In this document: positions 34,561 to 42,131 of the stretch, piece by piece
Numbering within the stretch: position 1 is the stretch's first letter
How the letters are laid out: each line of letters opens with the position of its first letter
DNA from: Maridesulfovibrio ferrireducens
GTDB taxonomy: Bacteria; Desulfobacterota; Desulfovibrionia; Desulfovibrionales; Desulfovibrionaceae
Length of the DNA: 64,000 nucleotides
Assembly: GCF_016342405.1 (NCBI RefSeq)
Contig: NZ_JAEINN010000002.1
Coordinates: forward strand, 332,133 to 396,132
Direction of reading: 5' to 3'
Translations under genes and position numbers: made by a program
Notes under the pieces: model-generated
Database searches by the model: none
What the model was told of the DNA's origin: nothing
What the model saw: the letters and a program-made list of their open reading frames with translations, nothing else

Positions 34561-34881
34561 TTAGGCAGACTTGAGGGTTTGCTGAGATGATTTAAGTTTT
34601 TGTTTTTCAATCTGCATTTTAAATCTTTCCCCAGCTCGGAACGTTAAGGTACCGAAATCAATGCCTAGCCCTACGCAAAGACGATATGTGTCTGCAATCG
34701 TAAGAGATTGGGGTTTGCCTGTGTTTTTGCGAGGGTGTCTGAACTGTCTCCATCTTGTTATAGAACTACCTGAATCACCAAAGGCCGCTCTTGCAAGTTG
34801 GCTATGGTTAAGTTCTTTTTCTTCCGCGATTAGACAGATTTCCTCAATAACAATTCTTTCAAATGTTTCTGCGTCCTTCAT
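34561..34881 (-). CDS. Phage repressor (CI-like), short XRE-type HTH protein
   Basis: 106 residues with a helix-turn-helix at about 22-60 (ELNHSQLARAAFGDSGSSITR) and a basic linker; there is no LexA/S24 autocleavage domain, so induction would need another route, for example an antirepressor. It is transcribed divergently from the Cro-like gene with GCGCAATTTGCGC between them, which marks it as the lysogeny repressor. The antirepressor gene at 51428 is a natural candidate to inactivate it or the second repressor. Confidence 0.75.
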   Translation of the reverse strand: MKDAETFERIVIEEICLIAEEKELNHSQLARAAFGDSGSSITRWRQFRHPRKNTGKPQSLTIADTYRLCVGLGIDFGTLTFRAGERFKMQIEKQKLKSSQQTLKSA

Positions 34882-34942
34882 AGATATAAATTATAGTAAA
34901 AAGATTTTTGTCATAAGCTTAAAAATTGCGCTTGCATGATTG

Positions 34943-34955
34943 GCGCAATTTGCGC
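34943..34955. promoter_or_regulatory. Phage repressor operator candidate (right)
   Basis: GCGCAATTTGCGC between the divergent repressor and Cro-like genes; a half-site (AATTGCGC) lies at 34925. The same 13-mer is present at 33274. Confidence 0.75.
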
Positions 34956-34968
34956 TAAGTTCAACTTC

Positions 34969-35190
34969 ATGAAACGAAGTGAACCATTTCCACCACAATT
35001 GATTTCTCAACTGGAGAAAAAGCTGGGCAAAAATAATGTTGCTGAAGCTTTATCAGTGCATCCTGCGTCTTTTCGCAGAATTAAAGCTTCAAATCGTGCA
35101 GATTCGACAGTGGTTAAGCTTGCACAGCATATTGCTAACCCTGAAAAGTTTCCTTTACCGTGTGCGCCTTCTCCAAAGGAGGCCGCCTAG
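34969..35190 (+). CDS. Cro-like HTH protein
   Basis: 73 residues from ATG 34969; the longer ATG at 34936 would place the operator inside the gene. The HTH is VAEALSVHPASFRRIKASNR. It is the first gene of the rightward early operon and faces the repressor, the classic position of cro. It overlaps the next start by one base. Confidence 0.7.
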   Translation: MKRSEPFPPQLISQLEKKLGKNNVAEALSVHPASFRRIKASNRADSTVVKLAQHIANPEKFPLPCAPSPKEAA

Positions 35191-35342
35191 TGCCACCTCC
35201 ACCCCAATTAATATGCAATGAAGATTGCCCACTTTACCCGTTGAAACATTCACATTCACCGCCGCTTTCTTGCGTCGATTGCAATTGCCAAGAACGCCAG
35301 CCGAATAAGTGCGACGACAACGGCGCTCGTTCATCACGATGA
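35190..35342 (+). CDS. Small Cys-rich phage protein
   Basis: 50 residues from GTG 35190, with an excellent AAAGGAGG seven bases upstream; the stop of the Cro-like gene overlaps the start (TAGTG). Six Cys in CNEDCP, SCVDCNC and KCDD suggest a zinc-binding knuckle. Unknown function. A 23-codon frame (35340-35411) overlaps its stop and may also be translated. Confidence 0.6.
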   Translation: MPPPPQLICNEDCPLYPLKHSHSPPLSCVDCNCQERQPNKCDDNGARSSR

Positions 35343-35428
35343 ACTGCATAAATAATACAACGCTTTCTCAGCTTAAGCACTGGGAAAGGAAACTGATAAT
35401 TATCAATTAAAATTCACAGGAGGGCAGT

Positions 35429-35902
35429 ATGGCTCATAATTCCGACCCTGAGAAAATTCCGACTACGTCTCACGGTTTCTTCACTGACTGTATCGGTCTT
35501 TTGACAGCTAAAGGATTAGCTGAAGCTCTCGGAATCAGCATTACAACTGCATACCGTCAAGCGGAAGATCCAGATTTAACAGCTGAACCTGTCCGTAACT
35601 ATTTGGATAAAATCAAGGCCGTTTTTCGTCGGCTTGAGAATATCGGACGTGTAGATCTTGCTGTTTCAGGGCTTCAATTTTTAGCGGATTCAATTGGTAT
35701 GCGTGTTATTCCGAAAAGTTCGCCGGTTCCGGACAAAGATTCACTAGAAGCGGAACTGTTGGACGATCTGCCGCATCTTGCAGCTGTTCATACCGCGATT
35801 ATGGAGAAAAAGCCGCTTGAGGAAGTTGAAAGACTTGCCTTTATAGCTATTCGGGAAATTGAAGAGGATGTCGTTAAATATAAAGGGGAGCTTGCAAAAT
35901 GA
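35429..35902 (+). CDS. Phage regulator, CII-like
   Basis: 157 residues after AGGAGGG. An HTH-like segment (TAKGLAEALGISITTAYRQA) is followed by a helical C-terminal region. This resembles phage CII/regulatory proteins that sit between cro and the replication genes. It probably acts in the lysis-lysogeny decision. No DNA site identified. Confidence 0.6.
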   Translation: MAHNSDPEKIPTTSHGFFTDCIGLLTAKGLAEALGISITTAYRQAEDPDLTAEPVRNYLDKIKAVFRRLENIGRVDLAVSGLQFLADSIGMRVIPKSSPVPDKDSLEAELLDDLPHLAAVHTAIMEKKPLEEVERLAFIAIREIEEDVVKYKGELAK

Positions 35903-36078
35903 AAAAACAAATACCTTCACCTGAACCTTGCCCAAAGTGCGGCGGGTATGGCGTAAAATTCAGCTACATAGGCCATTTTAAGGCCGTTTGCGATACGTGC
36001 GGACATTCTTCGGCTCTTGAAGAGTCAAAGCCGTTAGCAATGGAAAGCTGGAACCGTGAATCAAAAGCCGGAAAGTAA
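35899..36078 (+). CDS. Lar-like zinc-ribbon protein (restriction alleviation family)
   Basis: 59 residues; ATG overlaps the previous stop (ATGA). The pattern EPCPKCGGYG, CDTCGHSS and a final AMESWNRE matches the small Lar/restriction-alleviation family (CPxCGG...CxxCG...AxxxWN). In Rac prophage, Lar boosts host modification and reduces type I restriction. Here that would protect incoming phage DNA. The assignment rests on motif only. Confidence 0.72.
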   Translation: MKKQIPSPEPCPKCGGYGVKFSYIGHFKAVCDTCGHSSALEESKPLAMESWNRESKAGK

Positions 36079-36250
36079 AATTTGTGAAGGGCGTGACTGC
36101 TCAAATGTCCTTTACCGTATTCATCCGGCAACGGGAGAATATCGAAGTGATGAGCGTTGGAAAGCTTTACGATTCTGTTGTGCGGGTTGTTTTAACGGCA
36201 AGGCGCGTAAAGAGCAGCTAGAAGCAAAGAAAAAAGCCCTAAGATTTTGA
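36056..36250 (+). CDS. Small Cys-containing phage protein
   Basis: 64 residues from GTG 36056, overlapping the Lar-like gene by 23 bases. Two Cys pairs (CEGRDC, CCAGC) may form a zinc finger, and the tail is a basic helix (KARKEQLEAKKKA). Probably nucleic-acid binding. No family known to me. Confidence 0.6.
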   Translation: MNQKPESKICEGRDCSNVLYRIHPATGEYRSDERWKALRFCCAGCFNGKARKEQLEAKKKALRF

Positions 36251-36264
36251 CCATCAGGGCTTTT
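36232..36264 (+). terminator. Weak terminator or attenuator hairpin
   Basis: AAAAGCCCT with complement AGGGCTTTT and a 15-base loop; it overlaps the end of the preceding gene and lies upstream of the replication genes. Confidence 0.55.
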
Positions 36265-36300
36265 AAATAAAACCGCATATAAAATGCGACTTAAGGAGCA

Positions 36301-36351
36301 ATGATTATGATTATACTTTGCCCGAAAGTCAAGGAGAAAGGCGAATTATGA
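36301..36351 (+). CDS. 16-codon leader peptide of the replication gene
   Basis: ATG 36301 has TTAAGGAGC upstream; the stop overlaps the replication-gene start (ATGA). It probably provides coupled translation rather than a functional peptide. Confidence 0.45.
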   Translation: MIMIILCPKVKEKGEL

Positions 36352-37385
36352 TTCGTGGATATATAAAGTTTTGGCGGAAGATTGAAGACAGTGTTTCATG
36401 GTCTCGTGGTATTGAATACCGCGGTTTAATGTCTTCTATTTTAATTCGTACCAGTCGGAAAAAAACAGCATTTAGAGGAACCGAAATTCAACCCGGTCAA
36501 TTCGCGGCTGTTCTTTCTAACTGGTGTGATGAGCTTAACCTTGAACGCACAAAGCTTAAACGAATGCTCAAGGTTTTAAGTGAAGACAGCTTTATAAGTG
36601 TTGAAAATGTGCACAACCGTTTTATGTTGGTAAGTGTCTTAAATTGGGCAACTTATCAAGAAAACAGGGAAGGTATATGCCCAACCAATGCACAACCGAT
36701 ACCCGACCACCGCCCAACTGATACCCAACCAATGCACAACCGATGCACGACCGACGACCCCACCAATGCACAACCACCGCACAATGACCGCCCAATAGAA
36801 CAAGAAATAAAGAATATAAGAATTAAGAAAAAGACAGAAGAGAGTACGTCACCTTCCGGCGACGGTTCGTCCGCTGATGTTCTTCTCGTAGCCGAAAGTA
36901 ATAAGCCTAAAGGCATACCGAATTGCCCGTATGACTCGATTGTCGAGGTGTATAACCGCATTTTGCCGCAACTCCCGCAAGTGAAGATGGTCACGGAGAA
37001 GCGCAAAAAGGTTTTAAATGCCGCTTGGCGGGGCCATGAAGCTCGGCAAAGTGTCGAGTGGTGGGAAGCTTATTTCAAACTTGTCCTCAGTTGTCCTTTT
37101 TTGCTTGGAAAGAAAAAAGACTGGAAAGCTAATTTTGATTGGCTCCTTTCACCGGGCAATATGGTCAAAGTTTTGGAAGGACATTTTCGTGAAGAGGCAC
37201 AACCGCCAGCAACTTACGACGGGACGAATCAGCCCGCTAATGGCGACGCACCGTCTTACAACGGCATGAAAATTAACAGCGTCGCACAAGGTATGGCGGT
37301 GGAAAATGACGCATTAGCGCGGCAAATGATTGTTAACAGAGAGGGAGCGGAAAATGGAAACACCCCTGCAATTAGAACAAGTTAG
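36348..37385 (+). CDS. Phage replication initiator, lambda O-like
   Basis: 345 residues from ATG 36348 (AAGGAGAAAGG upstream). Residues 1-110 form a winged-helix replisome-organiser domain (GYIKFWRKIEDSVSWS, LERTKLKRMLKVLSEDSFIS). The middle (about 115-155) is a repetitive Pro/Asn/His/Thr linker encoded by iterons. The C-terminal part (WWEAYFKLVLSCPFLLGKKK) matches the conserved end of such proteins. It would bind the origin inside its own gene and recruit the helicase through the next protein. Confidence 0.82.
   Translation: MIRGYIKFWRKIEDSVSWSRGIEYRGLMSSILIRTSRKKTAFRGTEIQPGQFAAVLSNWCDELNLERTKLKRMLKVLSEDSFISVENVHNRFMLVSVLNWATYQENREGICPTNAQPIPDHRPTDTQPMHNRCTTDDPTNAQPPHNDRPIEQEIKNIRIKKKTEESTSPSGDGSSADVLLVAESNKPKGIPNCPYDSIVEVYNRILPQLPQVKMVTEKRKKVLNAAWRGHEARQSVEWWEAYFKLVLSCPFLLGKKKDWKANFDWLLSPGNMVKVLEGHFREEAQPPATYDGTNQPANGDAPSYNGMKINSVAQGMAVENDALARQMIVNREGAENGNTPAIRTS
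36680..36800 (+). repeat. Iteron array, probable phage replication origin
   Basis: An exact 21-bp repeat is at 36680-36700 and 36724-36744, with a third partial copy near 36757-36775. Each contains CCAATGCACAACC. An AT-rich stretch follows at about 36795-36830. Position within an O-like gene mirrors lambda ori. Confidence 0.72.
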
Positions 37386-37749
37386 AGACGAATTAATAGC
37401 CATGAAGATTGCTTATCCTCATTGCGGATTTACAGGGACAACGATCATGGCCATAGCTCCGCTTTATCTGCGGGATTTTGAGACAGAAGGCATGTCAGCA
37501 AAGGATTTTTTTGAAGCCTGTTCGCTTGCCAGACGAAATAACAAAATGTTTCCGACGGTGGGCGATATCGTCAAGGCTCATCGCGAATTGATGGCAGGGG
37601 CGCGGGTTCCGCGTAATAGGCCGTCGTTGCCACCGCCGCCGATTACTGATGAGCAGGTAGCAAAAGCAAAGGCGAATATTAAACGCATTATGGACATGGT
37701 GAAAAACGTAAAGCGAGTTCCAAAGTGTCGGACTTATGCGACCCGGTAG
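37354..37749 (+). CDS. Helicase-loader-like phage replication protein
   Basis: 131 residues from ATG 37354, after GGAGCGGAAA; it overlaps the initiator gene by 32 bases. Helical, with MKIAYPHCGFTGTTIMAIAP and ARRNNKMFPTVGDIVKAHRE, the latter resembling replicative helicase-loader or P-like proteins that phages encode after the initiator. The tail is Pro-rich and basic. Role inferred from position and motif. Confidence 0.62.
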   Translation: METPLQLEQVRDELIAMKIAYPHCGFTGTTIMAIAPLYLRDFETEGMSAKDFFEACSLARRNNKMFPTVGDIVKAHRELMAGARVPRNRPSLPPPPITDEQVAKAKANIKRIMDMVKNVKRVPKCRTYATR

Positions 37750-38171
37750 GTGATGCCGTCGCTCGAGTCTTTCGGGCTGGTGGTGATTTTGTAGATATGA
37801 TTTTAGCCGCAAAGGAGGCGGAAAAGATGCAGAATAATAGCTTAGATTCAATGTGCACAACATGGCGGCACGATTTCGGGCTTTTAAGCGAAGACATGAA
37901 GAACAATGTCAGGAACGAACTTAAACAGCTTCATGCCCACCATGTCGAACCTTTGAACCGTAAAACGGAGTTGTTAGCAAAGGCTAATCGGTACGGTAGT
38001 GCTGCTTTCAGGCTTCACAAGTGGTGTTTTGGTCGGATGTTCACAGGAATAGACCATGCCACTGCAACAGCCAGCTTGGGAACTATCTATTATAACCATT
38101 TGGGTCATGCTCACAAAATTGCTGGTATGGCTGGAAAATTTTACAAGGAGGCCATGCGAAATGGGAATTAA
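37725..38171 (+). CDS. Phage protein of unknown function
   Basis: 148 residues from GTG 37725, overlapping the previous gene by 25 bases. A second possible start, ATG 37827, has a much stronger AAAGGAGGCGG; the residues between look coding, so I keep the longer form. Mainly helical, with a conserved-looking WRHDFGLLSEDMKNNVRNEL. No family recognised. It may belong to replication or late regulation. Confidence 0.6.
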   Translation: MSDLCDPVGDAVARVFRAGGDFVDMILAAKEAEKMQNNSLDSMCTTWRHDFGLLSEDMKNNVRNELKQLHAHHVEPLNRKTELLAKANRYGSAAFRLHKWCFGRMFTGIDHATATASLGTIYYNHLGHAHKIAGMAGKFYKEAMRNGN

Positions 38172-38637
38172 TAAAGAACAACTTTCAGATTTGATTAAAC
38201 GAGTATTAACCGAAGCGGGGCTTTATTCTCCCTCGGCTCGGGAGTTATTGCTTTTGACAGCCGCGCAAGAATCGCTCGGTGGCACTTATTTGCGCCAGCT
38301 CGGAAAAGGGCCGGCACTTGGAATATTCCAAATGGAGCCCGCCACGCATGACGATATCTGGTCAAACTTTCTCGCATATCGTGAACCCTTGGGTGAAAGA
38401 ATTCTTGAAGTTGCCGGAATGGGTAACGGGCCGGATGAAAAGGCGCTGGAATATAATATTGCTTATGCAATCCTTATGGCCCGTGTTCACTATCTCCGAG
38501 TCAAGTCTCGATTGCCTGATGGTGATGATATTAAGAGACTCGCTGAATATTGGAAGGATTATTTCAACACACCGCTAGGTGCGGGTACTGTTGAAGAAGC
38601 CATTCACAATTACAAGCGTTACTGTGAGGATGTTTAA
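38161..38637 (+). CDS. Lysozyme/transglycosylase-fold protein, endolysin candidate
   Basis: 158 residues from ATG 38161 (AAGGAGG upstream). A Glu in TAAQESLGGTYL followed by GPALGIFQMEPAT recalls the SLT lysozyme-like fold, where ES and the GLMQI-type loop flank the active site. No signal peptide, so it would need a holin to reach the wall. No other muramidase is visible in the window, which supports an endolysin role, but its place in the early operon is unusual. Confidence 0.6.
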   Translation: MGINKEQLSDLIKRVLTEAGLYSPSARELLLLTAAQESLGGTYLRQLGKGPALGIFQMEPATHDDIWSNFLAYREPLGERILEVAGMGNGPDEKALEYNIAYAILMARVHYLRVKSRLPDGDDIKRLAEYWKDYFNTPLGAGTVEEAIHNYKRYCEDV

Positions 38638-38862
38638 ATGCTAGGCGGAATCAAAGAAGTATACTCCGGCCTTGATGAAATAGCCGCATTCCTAAGACTC
38701 TCAACGGTCGTTTTGTCCCGGTATATAAATAACGGACAGGTGAAGATTAAGAAGCTTGGCGGAGCATATACCGCTCATCGTGAACAGCTTTTGAAGATCA
38801 TTGAAAACGGTGTTGAAGAAGTTAAAGTGAAAGTTGAAGAAACAAAAGGAGAAGAGGGCTAA
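38638..38862 (+). CDS. Small HTH DNA-binding protein
   Basis: 74 residues; ATG follows the previous stop directly (TAAATG). An excisionase/MerR-type HTH (GLDEIAAFLRLSTVVLSRYI, then KKLGGAYTAHRE) and a charged tail. Likely a regulator of late genes or recombination. Confidence 0.68.
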   Translation: MLGGIKEVYSGLDEIAAFLRLSTVVLSRYINNGQVKIKKLGGAYTAHREQLLKIIENGVEEVKVKVEETKGEEG

Positions 38863-39011
38863 CACTCTCTTTTTTTGTGAAAAATCTAGAAACGTGTGCT
38901 TTTAGTGCCGCGAATGCAAACTAATTACAAAACTATACATTCACTAGAACAACTTACACGAAAGGGCGTTAATTTCCGCTAAAAGGACATAAAAGCAAGT
39001 GAAGGTTAAAA

Positions 39012-39623
39012 ATGAAGGGTTGCCGCCCACTTAAATCTCAAGAACTGGGAACAGCCTTGCAAAGTTTCCAAGGCTACTACGCAAAGCGCAACGCCGCTCT
39101 TCTCGCCCTCGGAGCCAAGAGCGGCTTCCGCATTTTCGAAATCCTGTCAATTCAGGTCAAAGACGTTGTTCATCAGCGTAAAATTATGCAAGACGTGTCG
39201 GTTCAGCGAAAGCATATGAAGCGCAAAATTGAAGGCCGCACGGTATTTTTAAACGAGCTGGCGCAATATGCTCTTGTCGAGTGTGTTTCGGAGCTGAAGA
39301 GTAGAGGCCATATTTCGCCGGAAACGTATGTTTTCAAATCCCGCAAAGGAACCAATCAGGCTATTTCAGTGCCGCAAGCATGGCGGGTGCTAAATCAAGT
39401 TTTCAAAAGGCTAGGATTTCAAGGCAAGCTCGGAACGCATTGTATGCGAAAAACTTTCGTTCAGGATGTTTATGACCGGCTAATCGAAATGCGTGAAGAC
39501 GATCACAGCATAGACCCGCTTCCGATGCTCCAGATGGCGACAGGACACAAAACCTATGATGCTTTGCTTAAATACCTGTCATTCAGAAACAAGCCCGTTA
39601 GGGACGCAATTAGAAACATATGA
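39012..39623 (+). CDS. Second, short tyrosine recombinase
   Basis: 203 residues, catalytic domain only. Visible residues: Arg in KSGFRIFEILSIQ, His-x-x-Arg in THCMRKTFV, His in ATGHKTYDALL and Tyr in KYLSF. The core-binding N-terminal domain of normal integrases is missing, so this is not a standard integrase; it might act in multimer resolution, inversion or regulation. It follows a 149-base gap with its own promoter likely. It overlaps no other gene and is intact. Confidence 0.85.
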   Translation: MKGCRPLKSQELGTALQSFQGYYAKRNAALLALGAKSGFRIFEILSIQVKDVVHQRKIMQDVSVQRKHMKRKIEGRTVFLNELAQYALVECVSELKSRGHISPETYVFKSRKGTNQAISVPQAWRVLNQVFKRLGFQGKLGTHCMRKTFVQDVYDRLIEMREDDHSIDPLPMLQMATGHKTYDALLKYLSFRNKPVRDAIRNI

Positions 39624-39633
39624 GGATATGAGA

Positions 39634-39831
39634 ATGGGATTAGAAAAATTACACTCAGTAAAAGAAGTTGCAGAGGCGTGGGGCTATTCCGAAAAGGTCA
39701 TTCGCCAGCTTATCAAAGTTGGTCAGCTCAAGGCCGTGAAAGTAGGGAAGGGGTACAGGATCAAGGATAGTGATGTTAAGGCGTGTCTGGAGCTTGCCGT
39801 TGTGGATGGGGTTCATGATGAGGAAGTTTAG
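39634..39831 (+). CDS. HTH excisionase-type protein
   Basis: 65 residues from ATG 39634 (GAGG eight bases upstream). The whole protein is one HTH_17-like domain (SVKEVAEAWGYSEKVIRQLI, then GKGYRIKDSDVKACLE). It lies 10 bases after the short recombinase and may be its directionality factor. Confidence 0.75.
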   Translation: MGLEKLHSVKEVAEAWGYSEKVIRQLIKVGQLKAVKVGKGYRIKDSDVKACLELAVVDGVHDEEV

Positions 39832-39836
39832 GAAAT

Positions 39837-39864
39837 CCCAACCAATATAGGTAAATTGGTTGGG
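39837..39864. terminator. Bidirectional terminator
   Basis: CCCAACCAAT with perfect complement, eight-base loop, followed by AAAAATTGTTATT; it separates the recombinase unit from the convergent cargo gene. Confidence 0.85.
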
Positions 39865-39872
39865 AAAAATTG

Positions 39873-41003
39873 TTATTCTAGGTCTTTAGCTAATATAAAG
39901 CCAAATTCAAACGGGTGATAAGTAAGAAGTTCAATATATTCTTCCCCATCTAACCCTATAGTTTTGCAATGTTGATTCCCTCGAAAATCTTCTTCAACAA
40001 TTTTCTTGGGTGAAACATTTATTGATTCGGCCCTTTCATAAATGTGAGTTCCTTTAGGGATAATCTTGTGATGGAATTGATGGTAAGAAGATTTTAACTT
40101 TTCGTTGTAACGTTGCTTTGCCATTAAGATCGCAACTGTTGATTGCAGTATGTATTCTGAATTTTTTTTAATATTCTCATCGTATTTTAAACTATATATG
40201 TTTTTTACAATCCACTCTTCGTTATGGTTTAAGTAAACAGGTGGGGTCATTCTGAGGACATTCCAAAAAGTTATATGGTCAACACCGCTTTTAGTCATTT
40301 CATTGTCTACATGGTTGGTGTCTAGGCATATATAATCTGTAGGTGCTTTAACGTGCTCTTTTATATAGTCTGGAGTCTTTGCATAAGATGGGGCAAAAGA
40401 GAAAGAACTCATTAATTTCATGTGTTTTGTTATAGTTCTAAATTGTGAAATATCGTATGCTCTTTCTATTTCAATATGTATTGCTTTTCTACACGCTACC
40501 AATGTGTTGAAATAATTTTCTTCCTCGTATGAGGAGTATGCTTCATCTATAAAATTTTTTATTGTTTGGTTTGTAAGGTTGCGCCCCTCATTCATTATCC
40601 AAAAATCAACGCCCAAATGATCTAAAGCAACGTCGGAAAGAAAGCTTGAGATGGCAGGAATTAAATTATTAATGGCGGTTTTATTTGGTATAATTGCACT
40701 GTGTTTAGCACTAACTCTCATTTTATTAAGGTCGTTTAAATGAGTACGATATGGCAACTTTTTTGGGTCTATTTTTTTGTTGATTTTTTCAATGTATTTA
40801 TGAAAAGCATCTTTGTCAGCAATATCAATATTTATATGGTCGCAGAGCGCGAGCAAAAGTGATTCTACCGCGTCTTGAAGAACAATAATACCAATGCAAT
40901 TTAAAAAGTCGTTTTCTCTTTTGATATTTATTACAGCATCATCATACTGATGTTTAGCCAAACAAATTTTACTTAGAACTGTTTCATTCATTGGATTGCT
41001 CAT
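39873..41003 (-). CDS. Phage cargo protein, possible HEPN-type
   Basis: 376 residues, antisense to the phage early/late operons and AT-rich. Residues about 20-110 are helical and contain NKMRVSAKHSAI: an Arg-x4-His as in HEPN ribonucleases (R96, H101). A second helical block has ACRKAIHIEIERAYDI, also HEPN-like in style. The C-terminal 150 residues are unrecognised. It has its own terminator, a mark of lysogenic-conversion cargo. Candidate anti-phage or abortive-infection gene. The HEPN assignment is mine by eye and needs structure comparison. Confidence 0.6.
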   Translation of the reverse strand: MSNPMNETVLSKICLAKHQYDDAVINIKRENDFLNCIGIIVLQDAVESLLLALCDHINIDIADKDAFHKYIEKINKKIDPKKLPYRTHLNDLNKMRVSAKHSAIIPNKTAINNLIPAISSFLSDVALDHLGVDFWIMNEGRNLTNQTIKNFIDEAYSSYEEENYFNTLVACRKAIHIEIERAYDISQFRTITKHMKLMSSFSFAPSYAKTPDYIKEHVKAPTDYICLDTNHVDNEMTKSGVDHITFWNVLRMTPPVYLNHNEEWIVKNIYSLKYDENIKKNSEYILQSTVAILMAKQRYNEKLKSSYHQFHHKIIPKGTHIYERAESINVSPKKIVEEDFRGNQHCKTIGLDGEEYIELLTYHPFEFGFILAKDLE

Positions 41004-41015
41004 TTTATGGTGTTT

Positions 41016-41047
41016 AACCCGGTCAGTTTTGAATAACTGACCGGGTT
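41016..41047. terminator. Strong hairpin between cargo gene and hicB
   Basis: AACCCGGTCAGTT, six-base loop, AACTGACCGGGTT; T-rich on the plus side (TGTTTTTA). It would stop rightward transcription and insulate the cargo. Confidence 0.8.
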
Positions 41048-41095
41048 TGTTTTTAGCCGGTTAAAAACAAATCATATAATTCATAATTAAGCCAT

Positions 41096-41512
41096 TTAAT
41101 TATTAAGTCCCATGCGCGCGGCATAATCCAGAGCCGCACGAGTCATAAACTTTGAACGGTTATCCTTATCTACATCTGACTTCTCAACGGCCTTATCAAT
41201 CTTAGCCAACTTCCATGCCGGAATGGTGAGATTAGCTTTAACGGCTGTTTCATCCAGGAACGAAGTATCAATATCGACAAATACTATTGCTCCGTCATTT
41301 GCGTACTCGTGTTCCAAAGCTTCAGCCAGCGTGGATGCTTTGCCGGGAAACTCGGACGAATCACGCCCATGCATCCACGTTTCTACAGCATCCTGCATTC
41401 CATCCATAAGGTCTTCAGGATCATCGCCAGAGGTTATACAACCGGGTAGATCAAGGAAGCCCGCGCTGTAACTGCCTGACGGCTCCTTCACTACTACTAT
41501 AGGTAACTTCAT
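41096..41512 (-). CDS. hicB: HicB-type antitoxin
   Basis: 138 residues. The N-terminal partial RNase H-like fold is clear (GSYSAGFLDLPGCITSGDDP, then EDLMDGMQDAVETWM). The C-terminal part (LTIPAWKLAKIDKAVEKSDV) is a ribbon-helix-helix DNA-binding domain. It neutralises HicA and represses the operon. It is 47 bases behind hicA. Confidence 0.93.
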   Translation of the reverse strand: MKLPIVVVKEPSGSYSAGFLDLPGCITSGDDPEDLMDGMQDAVETWMHGRDSSEFPGKASTLAEALEHEYANDGAIVFVDIDTSFLDETAVKANLTIPAWKLAKIDKAVEKSDVDKDNRSKFMTRAALDYAARMGLNN

Positions 41513-41559
41513 ATATATACTCCCTTTGAAGGGGCTTGCGCCCCCTCTGTTCGGGTTGG

Positions 41560-41751
41560 TTATTTAAGTTTCAATTTGGTCTGCTTCTCTTGTTCTCGGA
41601 GAAGCCAGCCTTCGATATCTTTGTTTCCTTTTTTTACTTGTGTTTCCCTCCCGTCCGGATGTTCGAACTTCCGGTGTTTTGAATTGTGTCCTTTGTTTGT
41701 TTCAATGAAGCCGTTCTGTTTCAACAATCTGATTAATTCCCTCGTCTTCAT
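41560..41751 (-). CDS. hicA: HicA-type mRNA interferase toxin
   Basis: 63 residues from ATG 41751; an upstream frame start is not used. MKTRELIRLLKQNGFIE and the catalytic His region KGHNSKHRKFEHPDG match HicA, a dsRBD-fold ribonuclease, although the usual GSH triad is altered to GHNSKH, so activity is not certain. The C-terminal part is also less typical. Order hicA-hicB is normal. Confidence 0.8.
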   Translation of the reverse strand: MKTRELIRLLKQNGFIETNKGHNSKHRKFEHPDGRETQVKKGNKDIEGWLLREQEKQTKLKLK

Positions 41752-41761
41752 GAATATAGTT

Positions 41762-41778
41762 ATACGCATTAGGCGTAT
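41762..41778 (-). promoter_or_regulatory. Candidate HicB operator
   Basis: ATACGC-ATTAG-GCGTAT palindrome, 11-27 bases before hicA, with a related half-site (GCGCATTATACGTA) about 20 bases further. Confidence 0.6.
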
Positions 41779-41987
41779 TAATGTCAACAATAAAATGCGC
41801 ATTATACGTATCTTTTTTTTAATAAATTGATATGAGAAAAATCAACCAAAATTCCCACAACAATTGCAAACGTATATCAAAGGGGGGGTAAACGTATGCT
41901 TAAAGTGGGTACATTTTAGGTTGTCACAGGCGTATAATTAAATCTCTTTATCGCACTAATTAATATTTACCGAATAAGGACCGAGGA

Positions 41988-42131
41988 ATGGAAGCCATAC
42001 GCCATCAGTTAAACGCACTGCACGTTTACTGCCTCCTTAAGAAGGCGGGATGCCCTGATAAAGCATCTCGCTTTCTTTCGTCTTGTTGGGAGAAGCTTGC
42101 ACACCCTTTTCTTTATAGGGAGAAAAAATGA
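41988..42131 (+). CDS. Small phage protein opening the late operon
   Basis: 47 residues; AAGGA seven bases upstream and stop overlapping the next ATG (ATGA). Basic, with three Cys. It follows the roughly 240-base gap where the late promoter should lie. Unknown function. Confidence 0.6.
   Translation: MEAIRHQLNALHVYCLLKKAGCPDKASRFLSSCWEKLAHPFLYREKK

Noticed and set aside
36656..37006. 116-codon minus-strand frame over the iterons
   Set aside because: Low-complexity antisense of the repeat region; no start signal.
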